The notes under the pieces were generated by a model. The model ran no database searches. It saw only the letters and a list, made by a program, of their open reading frames with translations, and was not told where the DNA came from. The translations under genes were made by a program, and so were the position numbers. A stretch of 64,000 bases of DNA from Macrothele yani (lineage: Eukaryota > Arthropoda > Arachnida > Araneae > Macrothelidae). This document shows positions 34,384 to 45,908 of the stretch, in pieces. Position 1 is the first letter of the stretch. Each line of letters begins with the position of its first letter. The DNA is taken from the NCBI GenBank assembly GCA_039090855.1, contig CM077025.1, positions 101,412,489 through 101,476,488 of the forward strand, read 5' to 3'.

Positions 34384-34771
34384 TACATCACATAGGAGAT
34401 GAAATTTTACCTAAACAGATGTTACATTTTGTGATATTGGATCATAGACCCATAGTAAAGGGGATTGGTGTAAAAGCTTCATTACTCTGAAGGAAGCAAC
34501 ATTCTAGAAGCAAAAATCATGAAGTGAATAGAAAGGATGTTTCAATTTACTTCCGATATTGGAGTTATATTTTTAACATGCATTAATGCATTTGCATTTT
34601 TGAACTTCACTTTTAGTTGGTAAAGTTTGATGAACACTTACCGCACGTGGGGCTTGGCTTTCAATTCATATTTCCGTTATGTGGATGTGGCATGGGGGTT
34701 TTCATTTGGCCACGGGTCCACTTCTTTTTTTCCTTTGCTGCATCCTCATTTACTTCAATACTTATTCATAA

Positions 34772-34812
34772 CCCTAGTACTTTCGGTAATACTCCATTAC
34801 CGTCTTCGAGGG
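34772..34812 (-). ncRNA. Hammerhead-like ribozyme motif, PLE-D left arm
   Basis: On the - strand: stem I CCC/GGG, TCGAAGA core variant, helix II GGTAA/TTACC, GAAA and self-complementary AGTACT. Same layout as 36663-36704. Confidence 0.45.
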
Positions 34813-34929
34813 ACGTTTTGCTCCGACTAGCACAGACCGTGTCAGCTGGGCATTTCAGTGGTTCTCGCGGGCTGCTTCTGTCATCGGCTATCGCTTCTTC
34901 TTGAGCGTTGTGGCGCCATCTCTTGTTGG

Positions 34930-35480
34930 TCAGTGATCTCATTTTTTCGAACTTTTTCATTTTTTTGCTCAATTTTAATTAAATTTCTCCAGCTGTTTCT
35001 CAAAATATTAGGGTCATTATGGTTGCAAACTTTTGTCCTATTTTTTTCAATCATTACCGACTCTGCTATTCTGAGTTGTTTTTCGGATTTACAGCTTTTA
35101 ATGATTTTTATATTTTCGAATTTAGGATATTTTTGGTTATCCAGACAGTATTGAATAAGTGCTGTTTTTCTTCTTTTTTCTGCCAGTTTTTTACGTGTTG
35201 TTTTAATCTGTGTTTAAGCTTATTTTTGGTACTTCCTATATAAGCCATTGGAGGATTTTCAATAATAGGAATTGAGTAAATACTTGCTTTTTCTAACATT
35301 TTTATTTTTTCATTATTTTTTATTACTATATTTTTGATGGTATTTACTTTTCCTCCAATTTGAATGTTATGCTTTTTACAAATATTATTAATTTCATTGG
35401 TAGTACCTTTAATGTACGGAAAACCATTTAAATATGTGACTTCTTTTTTATTTACTACAGCATTATTTTTTATTTTCTTT
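34930..35480 (-). pseudogene. PLE-D left-arm linker and GIY-YIG domain
   Basis: On the - strand: VTYLNGFPYIKGTTNEINNI, then MLEKASIYSIPIIENPPMAY and IGSTKNKLKHRLKQHVKNWQ (35299-35108), then a basic tail in a shifted frame to about 34940. The YIG motif is intact here, unlike the right arm. It is an inverted 3' fragment only. Confidence 0.8.
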
Positions 35481-35493
35481 ATTACTTCTGTGT

Positions 35494-36680
35494 CCCAATG
35501 GGCTCACCATTATCAACTCTATATGCTGAGGTTGTGATGAACGAAATAGAAGAAAATGTCCTGCATCGTATGGAAGAAAAACCAGAAGTGTACTGTCGAT
35601 ACGTGGATGATATTTTCATTCTATCAAAACTGAACGAAGAAGAATTAAAAAAATTAACAAAATGTTACAGCTCTTTATATCCAACTATAGAACTCACTGT
35701 TGAAATAGAAAAAAATAATGCAATAGCGTTTTTGGACGTACATGTTATCAAATCCACAGATAAGTTACTATACAGGGTTTATCGGAAAAGTTCATTTGTT
35801 CCGGTCCTAATCCCGTACAATTCAGCACATCCTTATCCTCAAAAATGCAATAGTATAAAAACCTTAATTAAAAGAGCATATACGCATTCTGAAAATAGTC
35901 AGTTCATCAATGAAGAAATCAAATTCATAAAAAAAAATTGCAGGCAGCTTTGGTTATCCTAACCATTTAATAAAAAAATGGGACACAGAAGTAATAAAGA
36001 AAATAAAAAATAATGCTGTAGTAAATAAAAAAGAAGTCAAATATTTAAATGATTTTCCGTACATTAAAGGTACTACCAATGAAATTAATAATATTTGTAA
36101 AAAGCATAACATTCAAATTGGAGGAAAAGTAAATACCATCAAAAATATAGTAATAAAAAATAATGAAAAAATAAAAATGTTAGAAAAAGCAGGTATTTAC
36201 TCAATTCCTATTACTGAAAATCCTCCAATGGCTTATATAGAAAGTACCAAAAATAAGCTTAAACACAGATTAAAACAACACGTAAAAAACTGGCAGAAAA
36301 AGAAGAAAAAACAGCACTTATTCAATACTGTCTGGATAACCAAAAATATCCTAAATTCGAAAATATAAAAATCATTAAAAGCTGTAAATCCGAAAAACAA
36401 CTCAGAATAGCAGAGTCGGTAATGATTGAAAAAAATAGGACAAAAGTTTGCAACCATAATGACCCTAATATTTTGAGAAACAGCTGGAGAAATTTAATTA
36501 AAATTGAGCAAAAAAATGAAAAAGTTCGAAAAATGAGATCACTGACCAACAAGAGATGGCACCACAACGCCCAAGAAGAAGCGATAGCCGATGACAGAAG
36601 CAGCCCGCGAGAACCACCGAAATGCCCAGCTGACACGGTCTGGGCTAGTCAGAGCAAAACGTCCCCTCGAAGACGGTAAT
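35494..36680 (+). pseudogene. PLE-D right-arm RT end, linker and GIY-YIG domain
   Basis: Starts abruptly at MGSPLSTLYAEVVMNEIEEN, just before the RT catalytic box YCRYVDDIFILSKLNEEELK (YVDD intact). It continues IAFLDVHVIKSTDKLLYRVY and IPYNSAHPYPQKCNSIKTLI to 35962, where a frameshift occurs. It resumes with LNDFPYIKGTTNEINNICKK and MLEKAGIYSIPITENPPMAY (36177 on). The endonuclease motif reads YIEST instead of YIGST, a G-to-E change. A further shift precedes the tail at 36422-36679. The RT N-terminus is missing. Confidence 0.87.
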
Positions 36681-36704
36681 GGAGTATTACCGAAAGTACT
36701 AGGG
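36663..36704 (+). ncRNA. Hammerhead-like ribozyme motif, PLE-D right arm
   Basis: CCC (36663-36666) pairs with GGG (36702-36704). CGAAGA core variant, helix II GGTAA/TTACC around a 7-nt loop, GAAA at 36692-36695, then AGTACT-A. Stem sequences differ from PLE-A and PLE-C while pairing is kept. Confidence 0.45.
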
Positions 36705-36952
36705 TTATGAATAAGTATTGAAGTAAATGAGGATGCAGCAAAGGAAAAAAAAACTCATTTGGTGATGAGGCAAAATAGAATTTCAACGGAAAAAAAAAAA
36801 AAAAAAAAGTGGACCCGTGGCCAAATGAAAAAACCCCATGCCGCATCCACATAATGGAAATATGAATTGAAAGCCAAGCCCCACGTGCGGTAAGTGTTCA
36901 TCGAACTTTACCAACTAAAAGTGAAGTTCAAAAATGCAAAAGAAAGGATGTT

Positions 36953-37422
36953 GGCATGCCAGCATTTTTTTATTTATTTTTTTACTATCCGGAAAAATAA
37001 ATACTTATGCAGTGCCTGAGAGACCATGAAAACATTTATAGTATGAGTTCCCTGTAAACATAAGAAACACCAATAAACCTACTGTGAAACAACTAAAAAA
37101 TTTTATCTGAGAAAAGCATGAGAACTTCATTTTCTGATGAAAAGTTTCCCTGTGTGAGTTTTCATGATGTGATCTTGCTATATGACAGATAGATAACCAC
37201 ACCACTCAAATGATCATTATTGTTTGTGTGCTTGTTTGCATTATATCCAACATAACAGTCATTAAAAAAACTGATATCCCTAATTCATGAATAGTTCATG
37301 CTATAAAAATATTCATTACTGCAAAACTCAATGTTCTGTTTTAGTAGTACACAGTTTATTCTCATGTGCTTTTACTTTTAGTGTAAATATTTTTCATATC
37401 TTCTATATTTTTTTTACTTTAG
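36953..37422. other. Intron sequence, nothing recognised
   Basis: AT-rich, ending with the polypyrimidine tract and acceptor TTTTTACTTTAG before the exon at 37423. Confidence 0.6.
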
Positions 37423-37490
37423 GCAACTATATGAAACTTTTTGGGAAAGCTCAAGTTGATATTAATCTTGCATTAGGGCAGTTAATAAAG
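37423..37490 (+). CDS. BLTP1: BLTP1 (KIAA1109/tweek) internal exon 5 of 8 in window
   Basis: A 68-bp exon. Its first two bases (GC) complete the glycine begun in the exon ending at 26119, then NYMKLFGKAQVDINLALGQL and IK before GTAATG, phase 0. KLFGK-QVD-NLALGQ is a conserved BLTP1 stretch. The intron before it is the longest in the window (11.3 kb) and holds the nested hATs, the mariner and PLE-D. Confidence 0.93.
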
Positions 37491-39163
37491 GTAATGATCA
37501 TCTTTCACTGGTATATGAATAAATAAGAACTTTTATAGATCTTTGGACACATAGATTCTCACTTCAGGAAAATCAGTATTATTTGAAGAATTTAAAAGAG
37601 ATTGTTTTTGTTTTATTTGTTTCTGCAACCTTTTCTTTCTTCAACTGTTCATTAGTTTCCATAATGTATTTGCAAATAGAATAATTCATCACATAATTAT
37701 GTTTACTTCAGTTGAATTTACATAGTAGTTAAGATTTCCTTAGTATAATAGCATATTTTTCATATTGCCATACATTTTAGAATTTAAATGCATCTAATAT
37801 TGTATAAGAGAAAGCAAAGGAGGTGGAGAATTGATATTTTCTGGTTTTTGTGCAACAAACAGTCTTTATAACATTGGTTTCAGCAACTTTTCTTACAGCA
37901 TATACACGCTTTTCTAGGAATTTTAACCTGTGAAATTTGTTCTGATTTTTTTCATGATGTTATTTCTTTTTTGCTCAATGTTAATAACATTCTTCAATGT
38001 TCTTATGCTTTTAAGACTTAAAAATTAGTAAATATTAGAAATGTATTCTACTTACAGTAAATATTCGTGTAAAATGGAAGCTTGATTGTATCGAAAGTTA
38101 ACTGAAAAATAGAGGAAAAAAATTCTTAGAGCAGAAAATTATATTTTATAAAGGAAAACAAAAATATAGTGTATTCTGTGATTTTTAATATGTGTCAAGT
38201 AAAAAGGAACTGAAACAATTGAAAAATATATCTGTATGTATTTGTGTAACTTTCAAGTTGGAGCTAGTTTGATTGGCCAACTTACCCAAATTTTGAGTGA
38301 ATTTATTACACTTTATTCTCATGAATGTTTTCAAACTTCTAGATTCTAAGTTCATTGTTTCACTAGGGTTTTGTTTCATTTTTCCTTGTTTTTATGATTT
38401 TAAAATGGTGAAAAATGTAACATTATTTGATGTAAGGAAGACTTATTTTTATGCATGAATGTTTGATCAAATGTATTTTTCATTTTACTCTTTCCTACTG
38501 AACATAAGCCAATTTGCATAGTATTTAGAGCTGATCTATTTCTTAATTGTAATTTATTTTAAAACTAGAAGGAAGAGCCACATGTTCCTTGTTCATCCAG
38601 GTGAGGTGATTATCAAGCTTAAAGCTCCACCGTGACTTGCCACTAAATAGAACTGACTGCTACTGATGACAGCCCCAGTTGCAGTGTTCAAGGATTAGAG
38701 GAATGTATGCCATCAGTTGGTTGCCAAGCATAAAACCCTGCATGATGAAGGCAATTGTATGTAGCTTGCTTGGATACTCAACTTCCTTGGCTGTAATGAA
38801 CACACATTGCAATTCCATGGCAATCAGTCAGTGATTTTGATGAACCATCAAAGACAAATGACAGTCGTCTCTTGTTATCATTGATGGTGGACAACTTTGA
38901 TCATTCAAACCATTCCTGTTTCGGAAGTGATTCTACAATCTGCTTATTTATAACACTTGATGATATTCCAAAGTCCTGTATGACATGACCTACTGTGTCT
39001 GAACAATTTCAATCTTCCTGTTGTCCTCCACAATGTAGATTGTGACAAATGATACTGAAGATGACATCATTAACTTTCGATCAATGATGAACAACCAAAT
39101 TTTCTCGTGTTTACAATAACTGAAATTGAAAAGTTGATTTACCCAGAGTAGACCAGAAATAAA
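37491..39163. other. Intron sequence, nothing firmly recognised
   Basis: AT-rich. 38560-39000 is less AT-rich and could be an old element (short frames on both strands), but no domain is visible. Confidence 0.4.
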
Positions 39164-39611
39164 TACAGTTAGACCTCCATATATCAAAATTGATCGTTCC
39201 ACGAAAAAAAAAAAATCAATATATAGAAGTGGTCTTTTATGTTCATATAGGTAATTAAAAACAAGAATTAACAATAAAGAAAAGTGTTGAACATACCTTG
39301 AAGAAATATATGTATTTATATAGTATTCATATGTATTTACATTTGTGTAAAAAAGCTTCCTAATATCTTGTTGCACAACAAATTTTGATGATGATTCATC
39401 ATAAAATATTTCATACTTATTAAGTCTGTGAAATACATCATCAGGGAACTTTTTCAGTGAATTGAAGACCACAATGTATCGTATCAAACATGACGCATAT
39501 TTCTTTTTTTAGAAAGCTTAGAGGGTTCATCTGCGTCATTCTCTTCAGTGTCAGTCTGTTCTTTCTGAAATGAGTTTACTATGACATCATCCGTCGGGTA
39601 TTTTGAAATGA

Positions 39612-40870
39612 TTACATCTTGTTGATATCAAGAAACTCATCATGGGAAATTCCTTCCCTGACCTTTGGTCTGCAAGTCCTTCCAACATTGCTTGACTTGT
39701 GCAACACATTTTCTTCTTTGATTTTAGATGATTCCATGAAGCCAGTTTTTGCAAAGCAATTTTTTAATGTGGATTCTAAAACATCGTTTTGCCACATTTT
39801 AGCTAGTTCAGCTATACAAATCCTCAGATCAATCACCTTATCTGTAGATTGCATGTTTTCTAAGGCCCAGACATATCTTCTAAGACTGTGTTTCTGATAA
39901 TGAATTTTCAGATTTTTTACAAACCCCCTGGTCCATTGGCTGCAATTTTGAAGTTGTGTTTGGGGGAGGAAAATGAAATCTAAATTTGATTGTTTTGATA
40001 CTAAATTAGGATGGGTCAAGGAAATTATCTACAAAGAGAACAATTTTTCTTTTCTGCCTAATCACTTTTTATTGAAATCTAAAATCCAGTCCTCAAAAAT
40101 ATCACTTGTCATCCATGCCTTTTTATTATAATGGTAGTCAACTTCTAAAGACATCACACCTTTGAAGCATCTAGGTTGCCTACTCTTTCCTATCACCAGT
40201 AATCTCTATTTTTCTTTGCCGTTTATGTTAGCACCCACCAAAACTGTTATCCTCTCTTTGCTGTTTTTATCTAAATGACAATCATCATCCTTAAAAGTAA
40301 AGGTCTTGTTTGGCAAACATTTAAAGAAACGTCCTGTTTCGTGGACATTAAAAATGTTATCACTCAGAAGTGTAATCTTCTAAAATCTTCTTCAAAACCT
40401 TATTTTTCCATTGGTTGCAGTTGGCGTCACGCACACTTCCACTTTCCCTGAAACAAACTTTTCTTTTATGCTATGTCAGCAAAATTTATCCAATCAACTG
40501 GAACTAACTTAGAAACCCACTTGTCACAAACGATTGGCAAACTCTGATACCCTTTCTTCTTTTGTAAGAGGACCTGAGATTGGCAAATTTTTGCCACGGA
40601 TAATTTTATTCCACTTTAAAACAGCTTTGTCCAGTTTTCCAAAATGATACATTTTAGAACCTTTTCTGTTAGGTTTCGTAATGATTTTCAAAGATTTTCA
40701 TAATGAACTCCCGGTTTTTAATAACTGTCAACATTGTACTTGGGGAACACCAGATTTAACTACAATACCTTTTTTGCGCATTCCACTGAGAGATTTTATT
40801 TTTGACATTGCGAACACACACCATCGGTTAGAAAGACTGAAACAAACTGAACCTGTTTTATAGAGGAGGA
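39612..40870 (-). pseudogene. Tigger (DDE_1/CENPB-type) transposase, many stops
   Basis: On the - strand in order: MRKKGIVVKSGVPQ and KMYHFGKLDKAVLKWNKI (DNA-binding CENPB-like part), EFANRL, TGRFFKCLPNKTFTF and VGANINGKEK (core), VDNFLDPS, then FIFLPQTQLQNCSQW with GFVKNLKIHYQKHSLRRYVW and IAELAKMWQNDVLESTLKNC (40019-39612). The last segment is 135 codons; the rest is broken by frequent stops and shifts. Related human genes (TIGD family) arose from such elements, but this copy is clearly dead. Confidence 0.8.
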
Positions 40871-41039
40871 AGGTTACTTGAGGAGAGGAGTGAGGGGAGA
40901 CAATACACCCCCTGCTAGGCGTGACCTTGACCACCCTTTCCTTCTTCCTCTCATGAAATCTTTGTTCTATGTTGTCTCACTTGTTTTTCTTATCATTATG
41001 GTGGAAAAATCCCAATTTGTCTTGAAAAAAATTTGATAT

Positions 41040-41382
41040 ATATGTCACATTTTATGGTCCACTGTTTATCGACACCAGATGTCAAGTTATAAGACACCCT
41101 AGATAACGATATAATATTTTTATTATATTATTATAGCATAATAATATAATAACAAGTACAATGTATATACAGGACTGTAAACACCTTGTTCTATATATAC
41201 ATAGCTCCATAACAGTTCAAATCGGTTGTTGTTGTGTTGTAAAGCCATATATAGAACAAGGTGTTTACGATCCTGTATATACGATGCTATATTAATATAT
41301 TAAATATTATGTCGTTATCTAGGGTGTCTTATCACTTGACGTCTGGTGCTGATAAACAGTGGACCATAAAATGTGACAATAT
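41040..41382. repeat. Palindrome inserted in the Tigger right end
   Basis: Arms of about 145 bp: TGTCACATTTTATGGTCCAC at 41044 mirrored at about 41355-41376, and GGTGTTTAC near 41188 and 41260. ATATA on both sides may be a target duplication. Non-coding. Confidence 0.75.
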
Positions 41383-41392
41383 AGAAACAGTA

Positions 41393-42590
41393 TAGTATAT
41401 TATTTCTGAGTGAATGATTTAAGTGCTGCCCTGGTACCCAGCTTTCTCCTAATGGGACTCATGTGCATAAAATCATCACTAATGAAAATTTGCCTATTTT
41501 CTGCTACAGTTTCCACCATAAACATCTCACTTTGATGCCAGCTGTGACATTCACCTGTGAAGCACTGTTAATCATTAAGTGTGTTCATTGTTAATTGTAA
41601 CTGTATACTCTAAATAAGACGAGAGCCTACCTACATAAACCTCATGCCAGCCTGACAACATGTACTAGGCACATATTCAGCTGACTTCTTCCAGGTCATC
41701 ACACCGCTCTGAAATTTTAACTAACACCTCAAACTTAGAAACAACTTAGAACATTATGTTGCTGTTGTTTCTTTTTTAACATTCGTGAATGCTGAAACAT
41801 TAAATGCACATTAACAATCAAACATATGACAAACATTTGCATTGCAATTCAATTAGCGACCATATGGTCTGCATCGAATTATCCCCTGCCAACTCAAGAA
41901 GAGTAAATTACAATACATTTACAAACAACTTAAGATAATTAAAAGCATTAAAAACATTGAAATCATAGACAACTAAGAAGTTAAAAGCCTCTGGTGTCAG
42001 TCAGCTCTTCAGACTTCATCTTTCGAAAGCTTTTCATCTGGCAAGTGTGGCCATTATGAACAAGAGAGCAACTTCTCTCAGAGTTTGACAGACAACTGAG
42101 ATGACCAGAGTCTTGTGTGTCCCAGTGGTGGCACAGTATGCCCAAAATTTACTGTGGTGCCATCTATTGTAACAGTTCAACTGCTGCATTATCATAGACT
42201 TCTGAACTAATGGAGAATGAAAATTTGAAAGAGTGGCTGTGGGGAAAAAATATAAGAAAAGAAAAAAACAGAGTAAGAGGGAGAGTAAAAATGAAAAAAA
42301 AAATCAGATGTGAAATTAGATTTTAAAAAAATTCAGATTTAAAATTAGATTTAGAAAAAAAAATTCATCAATATGTTTTAGATTTCTGTTATTGTATGTA
42401 ATCTCCTACACTCCATTAAATGTGAGGTGTATCTTAGCCATTGCATACAAGAAATTATACAGCACAGAGGACCATATTTTTTATTTATATTTTAATTTAA
42501 ATGCTGTATGCACTTTTCTCCTCTTAAACTTCAGAACTTCAAATTAAAAAACAAAGAATGAACTCCATTTTGTTTTAATTTTGAGGTGTT
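41393..42590. other. Intron sequence, nothing recognised
   Basis: No coding region. A-rich low-complexity runs at about 42240-42370. Confidence 0.5.
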
Positions 42591-42769
42591 GTAATGCAAA
42601 AGCAAGTCAGAAGATCTTTTCCAATACCTTTTTACTTTGCCATAATTTATTCTCGTGAATATTTCAGAGTATCATCAGGAAGATCTTTTCACATAATATG
42701 ATGAATACAATAATGAAGAAAAAATACTATGTTTTGTACAAATCTTGACATTAATAATCAATGATTATA

Positions 42770-43480
42770 TACTGTTAGTTTACATGGTGCAATGGTATAA
42801 ATATCTTGAAAATATTAAAGTATTTTCATAATGAAATTTCTGTTATTCATGTTTTGTTTCAGTAGTAAGTTTGATGAGTCAGATTAGAGCTTTTGCTGTG
42901 ATGTTTGATAAAAACCACTGTCCTATACAATAATTTAGAATATAATCTCACCATTACTTCAGCCTCAGGGTCGGCGGTCCAATGATTCCCTGTTCATCTG
43001 CTTTCTTTCCTTCAATACAAGGTTGGGAACAAATCTATAACCAAATCCTGATTGTGCCCCACCATCAGAATATTTCTTCCTTCCCATTGTAGGCTCTATT
43101 CTAAAAATGTTAAACTTGATAAATTACCTGTATGCATTTCTGCTAGATCAGACTACCACCATGTGCAAGATTTTCTTAATAAAATGATGTGAAATCACTT
43201 TTTTTTGTGGTGAGTATTGATTACAGAGATTCATGCAACACAATTCATTTCATATTATGTTTCTACTGATTTTTATTTAAAAATCAATAGAAAAAACCAC
43301 AGTGGATTTTATTAAACATCACAGCAAAAGCTCTAATCTTGACTCATCAAATTTATTACCAAAACAATATGTGATGAACAGAAATACCATTATGAAAATG
43401 CTTCAATATTTTCAAAATATTTATGAAGAAAAGATTTTCATGCATGATATGTACGTATTTAACATTAAAGATTAGTAATA
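42770..43480. repeat. Imperfect inverted repeat
   Basis: 42775-42905 (ATTAGAGCTTTTGCTGTGAT near 42882) is mirrored at 43305-43425 (ATCACAGCAAAAGCTCTAAT). Upstream, 42660-42690 read on the - strand gives TTCCTGATGATACTCTGAAA, similar to PLE 3' ends. Probably palindromic Penelope-related debris. Confidence 0.6.
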
Positions 43481-43573
43481 ATTGATGACATGGCTATTTC
43501 TAGACTTAGTAAGCTACAATTATCTCAAATTATGGGTTTTTACTAAGGAATAAAAATAATATTTACTCTCAAG

Positions 43574-43895
43574 ATTAGTAAGATCTTTCAGCTGAAATAT
43601 CAACTTTGTTCACACTAGTAGCTAGTAGCATCCACATGGTTGACATCATTTCTGTAGCTGTTGCCAGTAGAGCTTCCAAAAGGATTGCACCTTTCCCAAA
43701 CAAATTTTTCTTGTACTACAGGGAAAGCATTGAAATTCTTTTCAGTAAAAATTATTGTAATTTGGATGCACCCTTCATTATTCGGATTATTTGGAAATCT
43801 GTACTGGCAACAGCTACAGACATGATGTTAACCATGTGAGTGATTGCTGCTAGTGTGAACAAGGCTGATGTTTCAGACAAAAGATTGTACTAATC
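43574..43895 (+). pseudogene. Small palindrome with a PLE-B-family GIY-YIG C-terminus
   Basis: Arms GTTCACACTAG (about 43607) and CTAGTGTGAAC (about 43850) enclose a frame at 43606-43839. Its part FLYYRESIEILFSKNYCNLD and IIRIIWKSVLAT matches the C-terminus of PLE-B (RFRESLEILFSKN, IPYIWKSLIA). Only the last 60 or so residues of the domain remain. Confidence 0.65.
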
Positions 43896-43909
43896 TTTAA
43901 TGTTAAATA

Positions 43910-45445
43910 CACTGGTGTGCAAAAATTAAGGATGAGGTGGGTTTTTGAATGTAACATCGTGCAGAAGTGCTCCACATTGACTCAAATCATACCATAAGAT
44001 CCCCAAGATGTAAGAATATGGGACAAGTGAGCAAAACTGTCCAAACAAGGAATCCAAAGGATACAAAGGCACTTTATTGAAAAGGTCGCTTCGAGCACCA
44101 CTGGACAGAAGACAGAAACGCCCATGTGACAGGCGGCTGCCAAGAAAAATCCAGTCTTTAGTAGGGGATATGATCACCCCTGACTGCGTTGCAGGATTTA
44201 CAACTTCTTTCCATGCTGAGGACAAGGTTGTCAAGGAGCTGTTCAGGCATCACGGCCCATTCCTCTTGTAGCGCCAATCGCAGCTGCGGAATCGTTGCTG
44301 GCGGCTGGTGACGTGCTGCCAAGCATCTCCCTAAAAGGTCCCACTCATGTTCGATTGGATTTAGGTCTGGGAACCTTGCGGGCCAATCCTTGCGTTGAAT
44401 ATCTTCACTCTCCAACAGCTCTGTGACAGCCACTGTACAATGAGGTGTAGCGTTGTCGTCCATGAAGAGGAACTCAGGACCCACAGCACCTCTAAACAGA
44501 CGCAGGTGAGGCAGGAGAACCTCGGTACAATAGCAGACACCAGTGACTGAACCTCCTTGAAAGATGTGGAGGTCAGTATGGCTACCAAGCATGATACCGC
44601 CTCAAATGAGAACTCCGCCACCTCCAAACCAGTCCCTTTCAATGATGTTGGAGGTGTGATTGCGTGTTCCCTGCTCTCTCCAGATGTGTATACGTCCAGA
44701 ATCGCTCCTCATCCGTAAAGAGAACTCGACCCCATTGCTGATCTGTCCAGTTATTGTGTTCCTGGCACCACGGAAACCGCCGTCTCCGATGAGCAGGCGT
44801 TAATGGCACACACCGTACGGGCAAATAGACCACCTTTGTGCAGCCTCCTGGCCACGGTAAAATGCGATAACGGACGTCCAGTTGTCTGTTGCATGTGCCT
44901 TGCGATTTCTCCCGCTGTCTGTCGTCTGTCTGTTCTCACCTGTAGGGCAATATAACAGTCGTCCGCTGCTGTGGTTGCTCGTGGACGACCACTGCTAAAC
45001 TCTCAGACAGCTGTTCCTGTTGTTTGAAATGCTCTCCAAGCTCATGAAACGATGCTGTGAGCGATCCCGAACTCCTCGGCCACACTAGTCACACTTCGAC
45101 CTTCTTCCAACTTCCCAATGATGCAACCTTGGGTAAAGTCATCCAGATGTAGTCTACTGGATTGCCTGTTGGCCGTATCACACAGTGGCAGCAACTCGAC
45201 GTTGGTCAAACCGATGTACACCGTGCAATAGCTTTCACCAAATTGCTCAGCGCACACCGCCCGTGTGCTGTATACCCTTACGACACTCTCCGCCCCCAAC
45301 CCCACGTCATGCTGCATATATGCGCATGCTCTACCGTACTGGACCCTATAGTCTATCTCCTGAGTGGTCTTTCGGTCCGTTCTGTCTGCTCGTTCCACTG
45401 TTATGCTAATTTCTCCTCTTCGTCCTTAATTTTTGCACACCAGTG
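43910..45445 (-). mobile_element. Tc1-like transposon with 26-bp ends and TA target site
   Basis: CACTGGTGTGCAAAAATTAA opens both ends (43910 onward, and 45445 inward), flanked by TA at 43908-43909 and 45446-45447. Length 1536 bp. It is GC-richer than the surroundings and inserted into the palindromic PLE debris. Confidence 0.92.
44158..45398 (-). pseudogene. Tc1-like transposase (DD34E), frameshifted
   Basis: Pieces on the - strand: helix-turn-helix DFTQGCIIGKLEEGRSVTSV (45398-45042), MRTDRRQTAGEIARHMQQ with LSHFTVARRLHKGGL (44939-44751), NNWTDQQWGRVLFTDEERFW (first Asp, 44833-44639), and the C-terminal FLFMDDNATPHCTV with WPARFPDLNPIEHEWDLLGR (44592-44158). The second Asp and the Glu are 35 positions apart, fitting DD34E, and all three acidic residues are present. 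At least three shifts or stops separate the pieces. Confidence 0.9.
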
Positions 45446-45676
45446 TACATAATAAATTATGCATGAAAATCTTTTCTGAATTATTGTATTTTAGGGTACA
45501 TAAATAAAAAGGTGAATCATTAATGTGTTTTACTGAAATGCCAGTTTATTAAATACACCTGCCCTCGTCGCATAAATGACTCACTTCTACACAAAACATT
45601 TTATGTGATAGTGATGTACAGTATTAATCAGGGAGACCAGCTCATTGAGCTTCAGTGTGCTTTGAATTGAGGGTCG

Positions 45677-45895
45677 CCGCCCCGGTGGCGCAGTGGTCTA
45701 AGCGATGGCCTTTGATCATTCGTCCGAACGGGGTCCGGGTTCGAATCCCGGTGAGGCATGGATGTTGTGTTTGTCTTACGGCACTGACTCTCTCCCTTCC
45801 CTGGAACAGTGACCCTAAATTAGGGACGGGCGACTGCTTATAGCCCATTGAGTTGCTCACGGTGGTCGTTAAACCTCCAATAAAAAAAAAAAAAA
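45677..45895 (+). mobile_element. Complete tRNA-derived SINE with 13-bp target duplication
   Basis: The head CCCCGGTGGCGCAGTGGTCT has A-box character and GGTTCGAATCCC is a B box. The body ends CCCATTGAGTTGCTCACGGT, then an A-rich tail. GAATTGAGGGTCG flanks it at 45664-45676 and 45896-45908. SINEs are transcribed by RNA polymerase III from these boxes and copied by a partner LINE (family knowledge). Confidence 0.95.
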
Positions 45896-45908
45896 GAATT
45901 GAGGGTCG

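Larger units (their letters stand above)
34542..36940. mobile_element. PLE-D: head-to-head Penelope-like insertion
   Basis: The left arm (about 34592-35485, - strand) mirrors the 3' part of the right arm (about 35490-36930, + strand). A tail of about 50 bp lies at the left. AGAAAGGATGTT at 34530-34541 and 36941-36952 is a perfect 12-bp target duplication. The right arm is longer and begins within the RT active-site region; the left begins in the linker. Both carry GIY-YIG and a hammerhead-like motif. Confidence 0.9.
39166..41390 (-). mobile_element. Tigger/pogo element with TA target site
   Basis: The left end CAGTTAGACCTCCATATATC follows TA (39164-39165). The right end, read inward, is CTGTTTCTATATATC-like and is followed by TA (41391-41392). 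The right end is interrupted by a palindrome at about 41040-41382. The degraded transposase lies on the - strand. Confidence 0.7.

Noticed and set aside
38990..39487. 165-codon reverse-strand frame
   Set aside because: It runs across the Tigger left terminus; no domain recognised.
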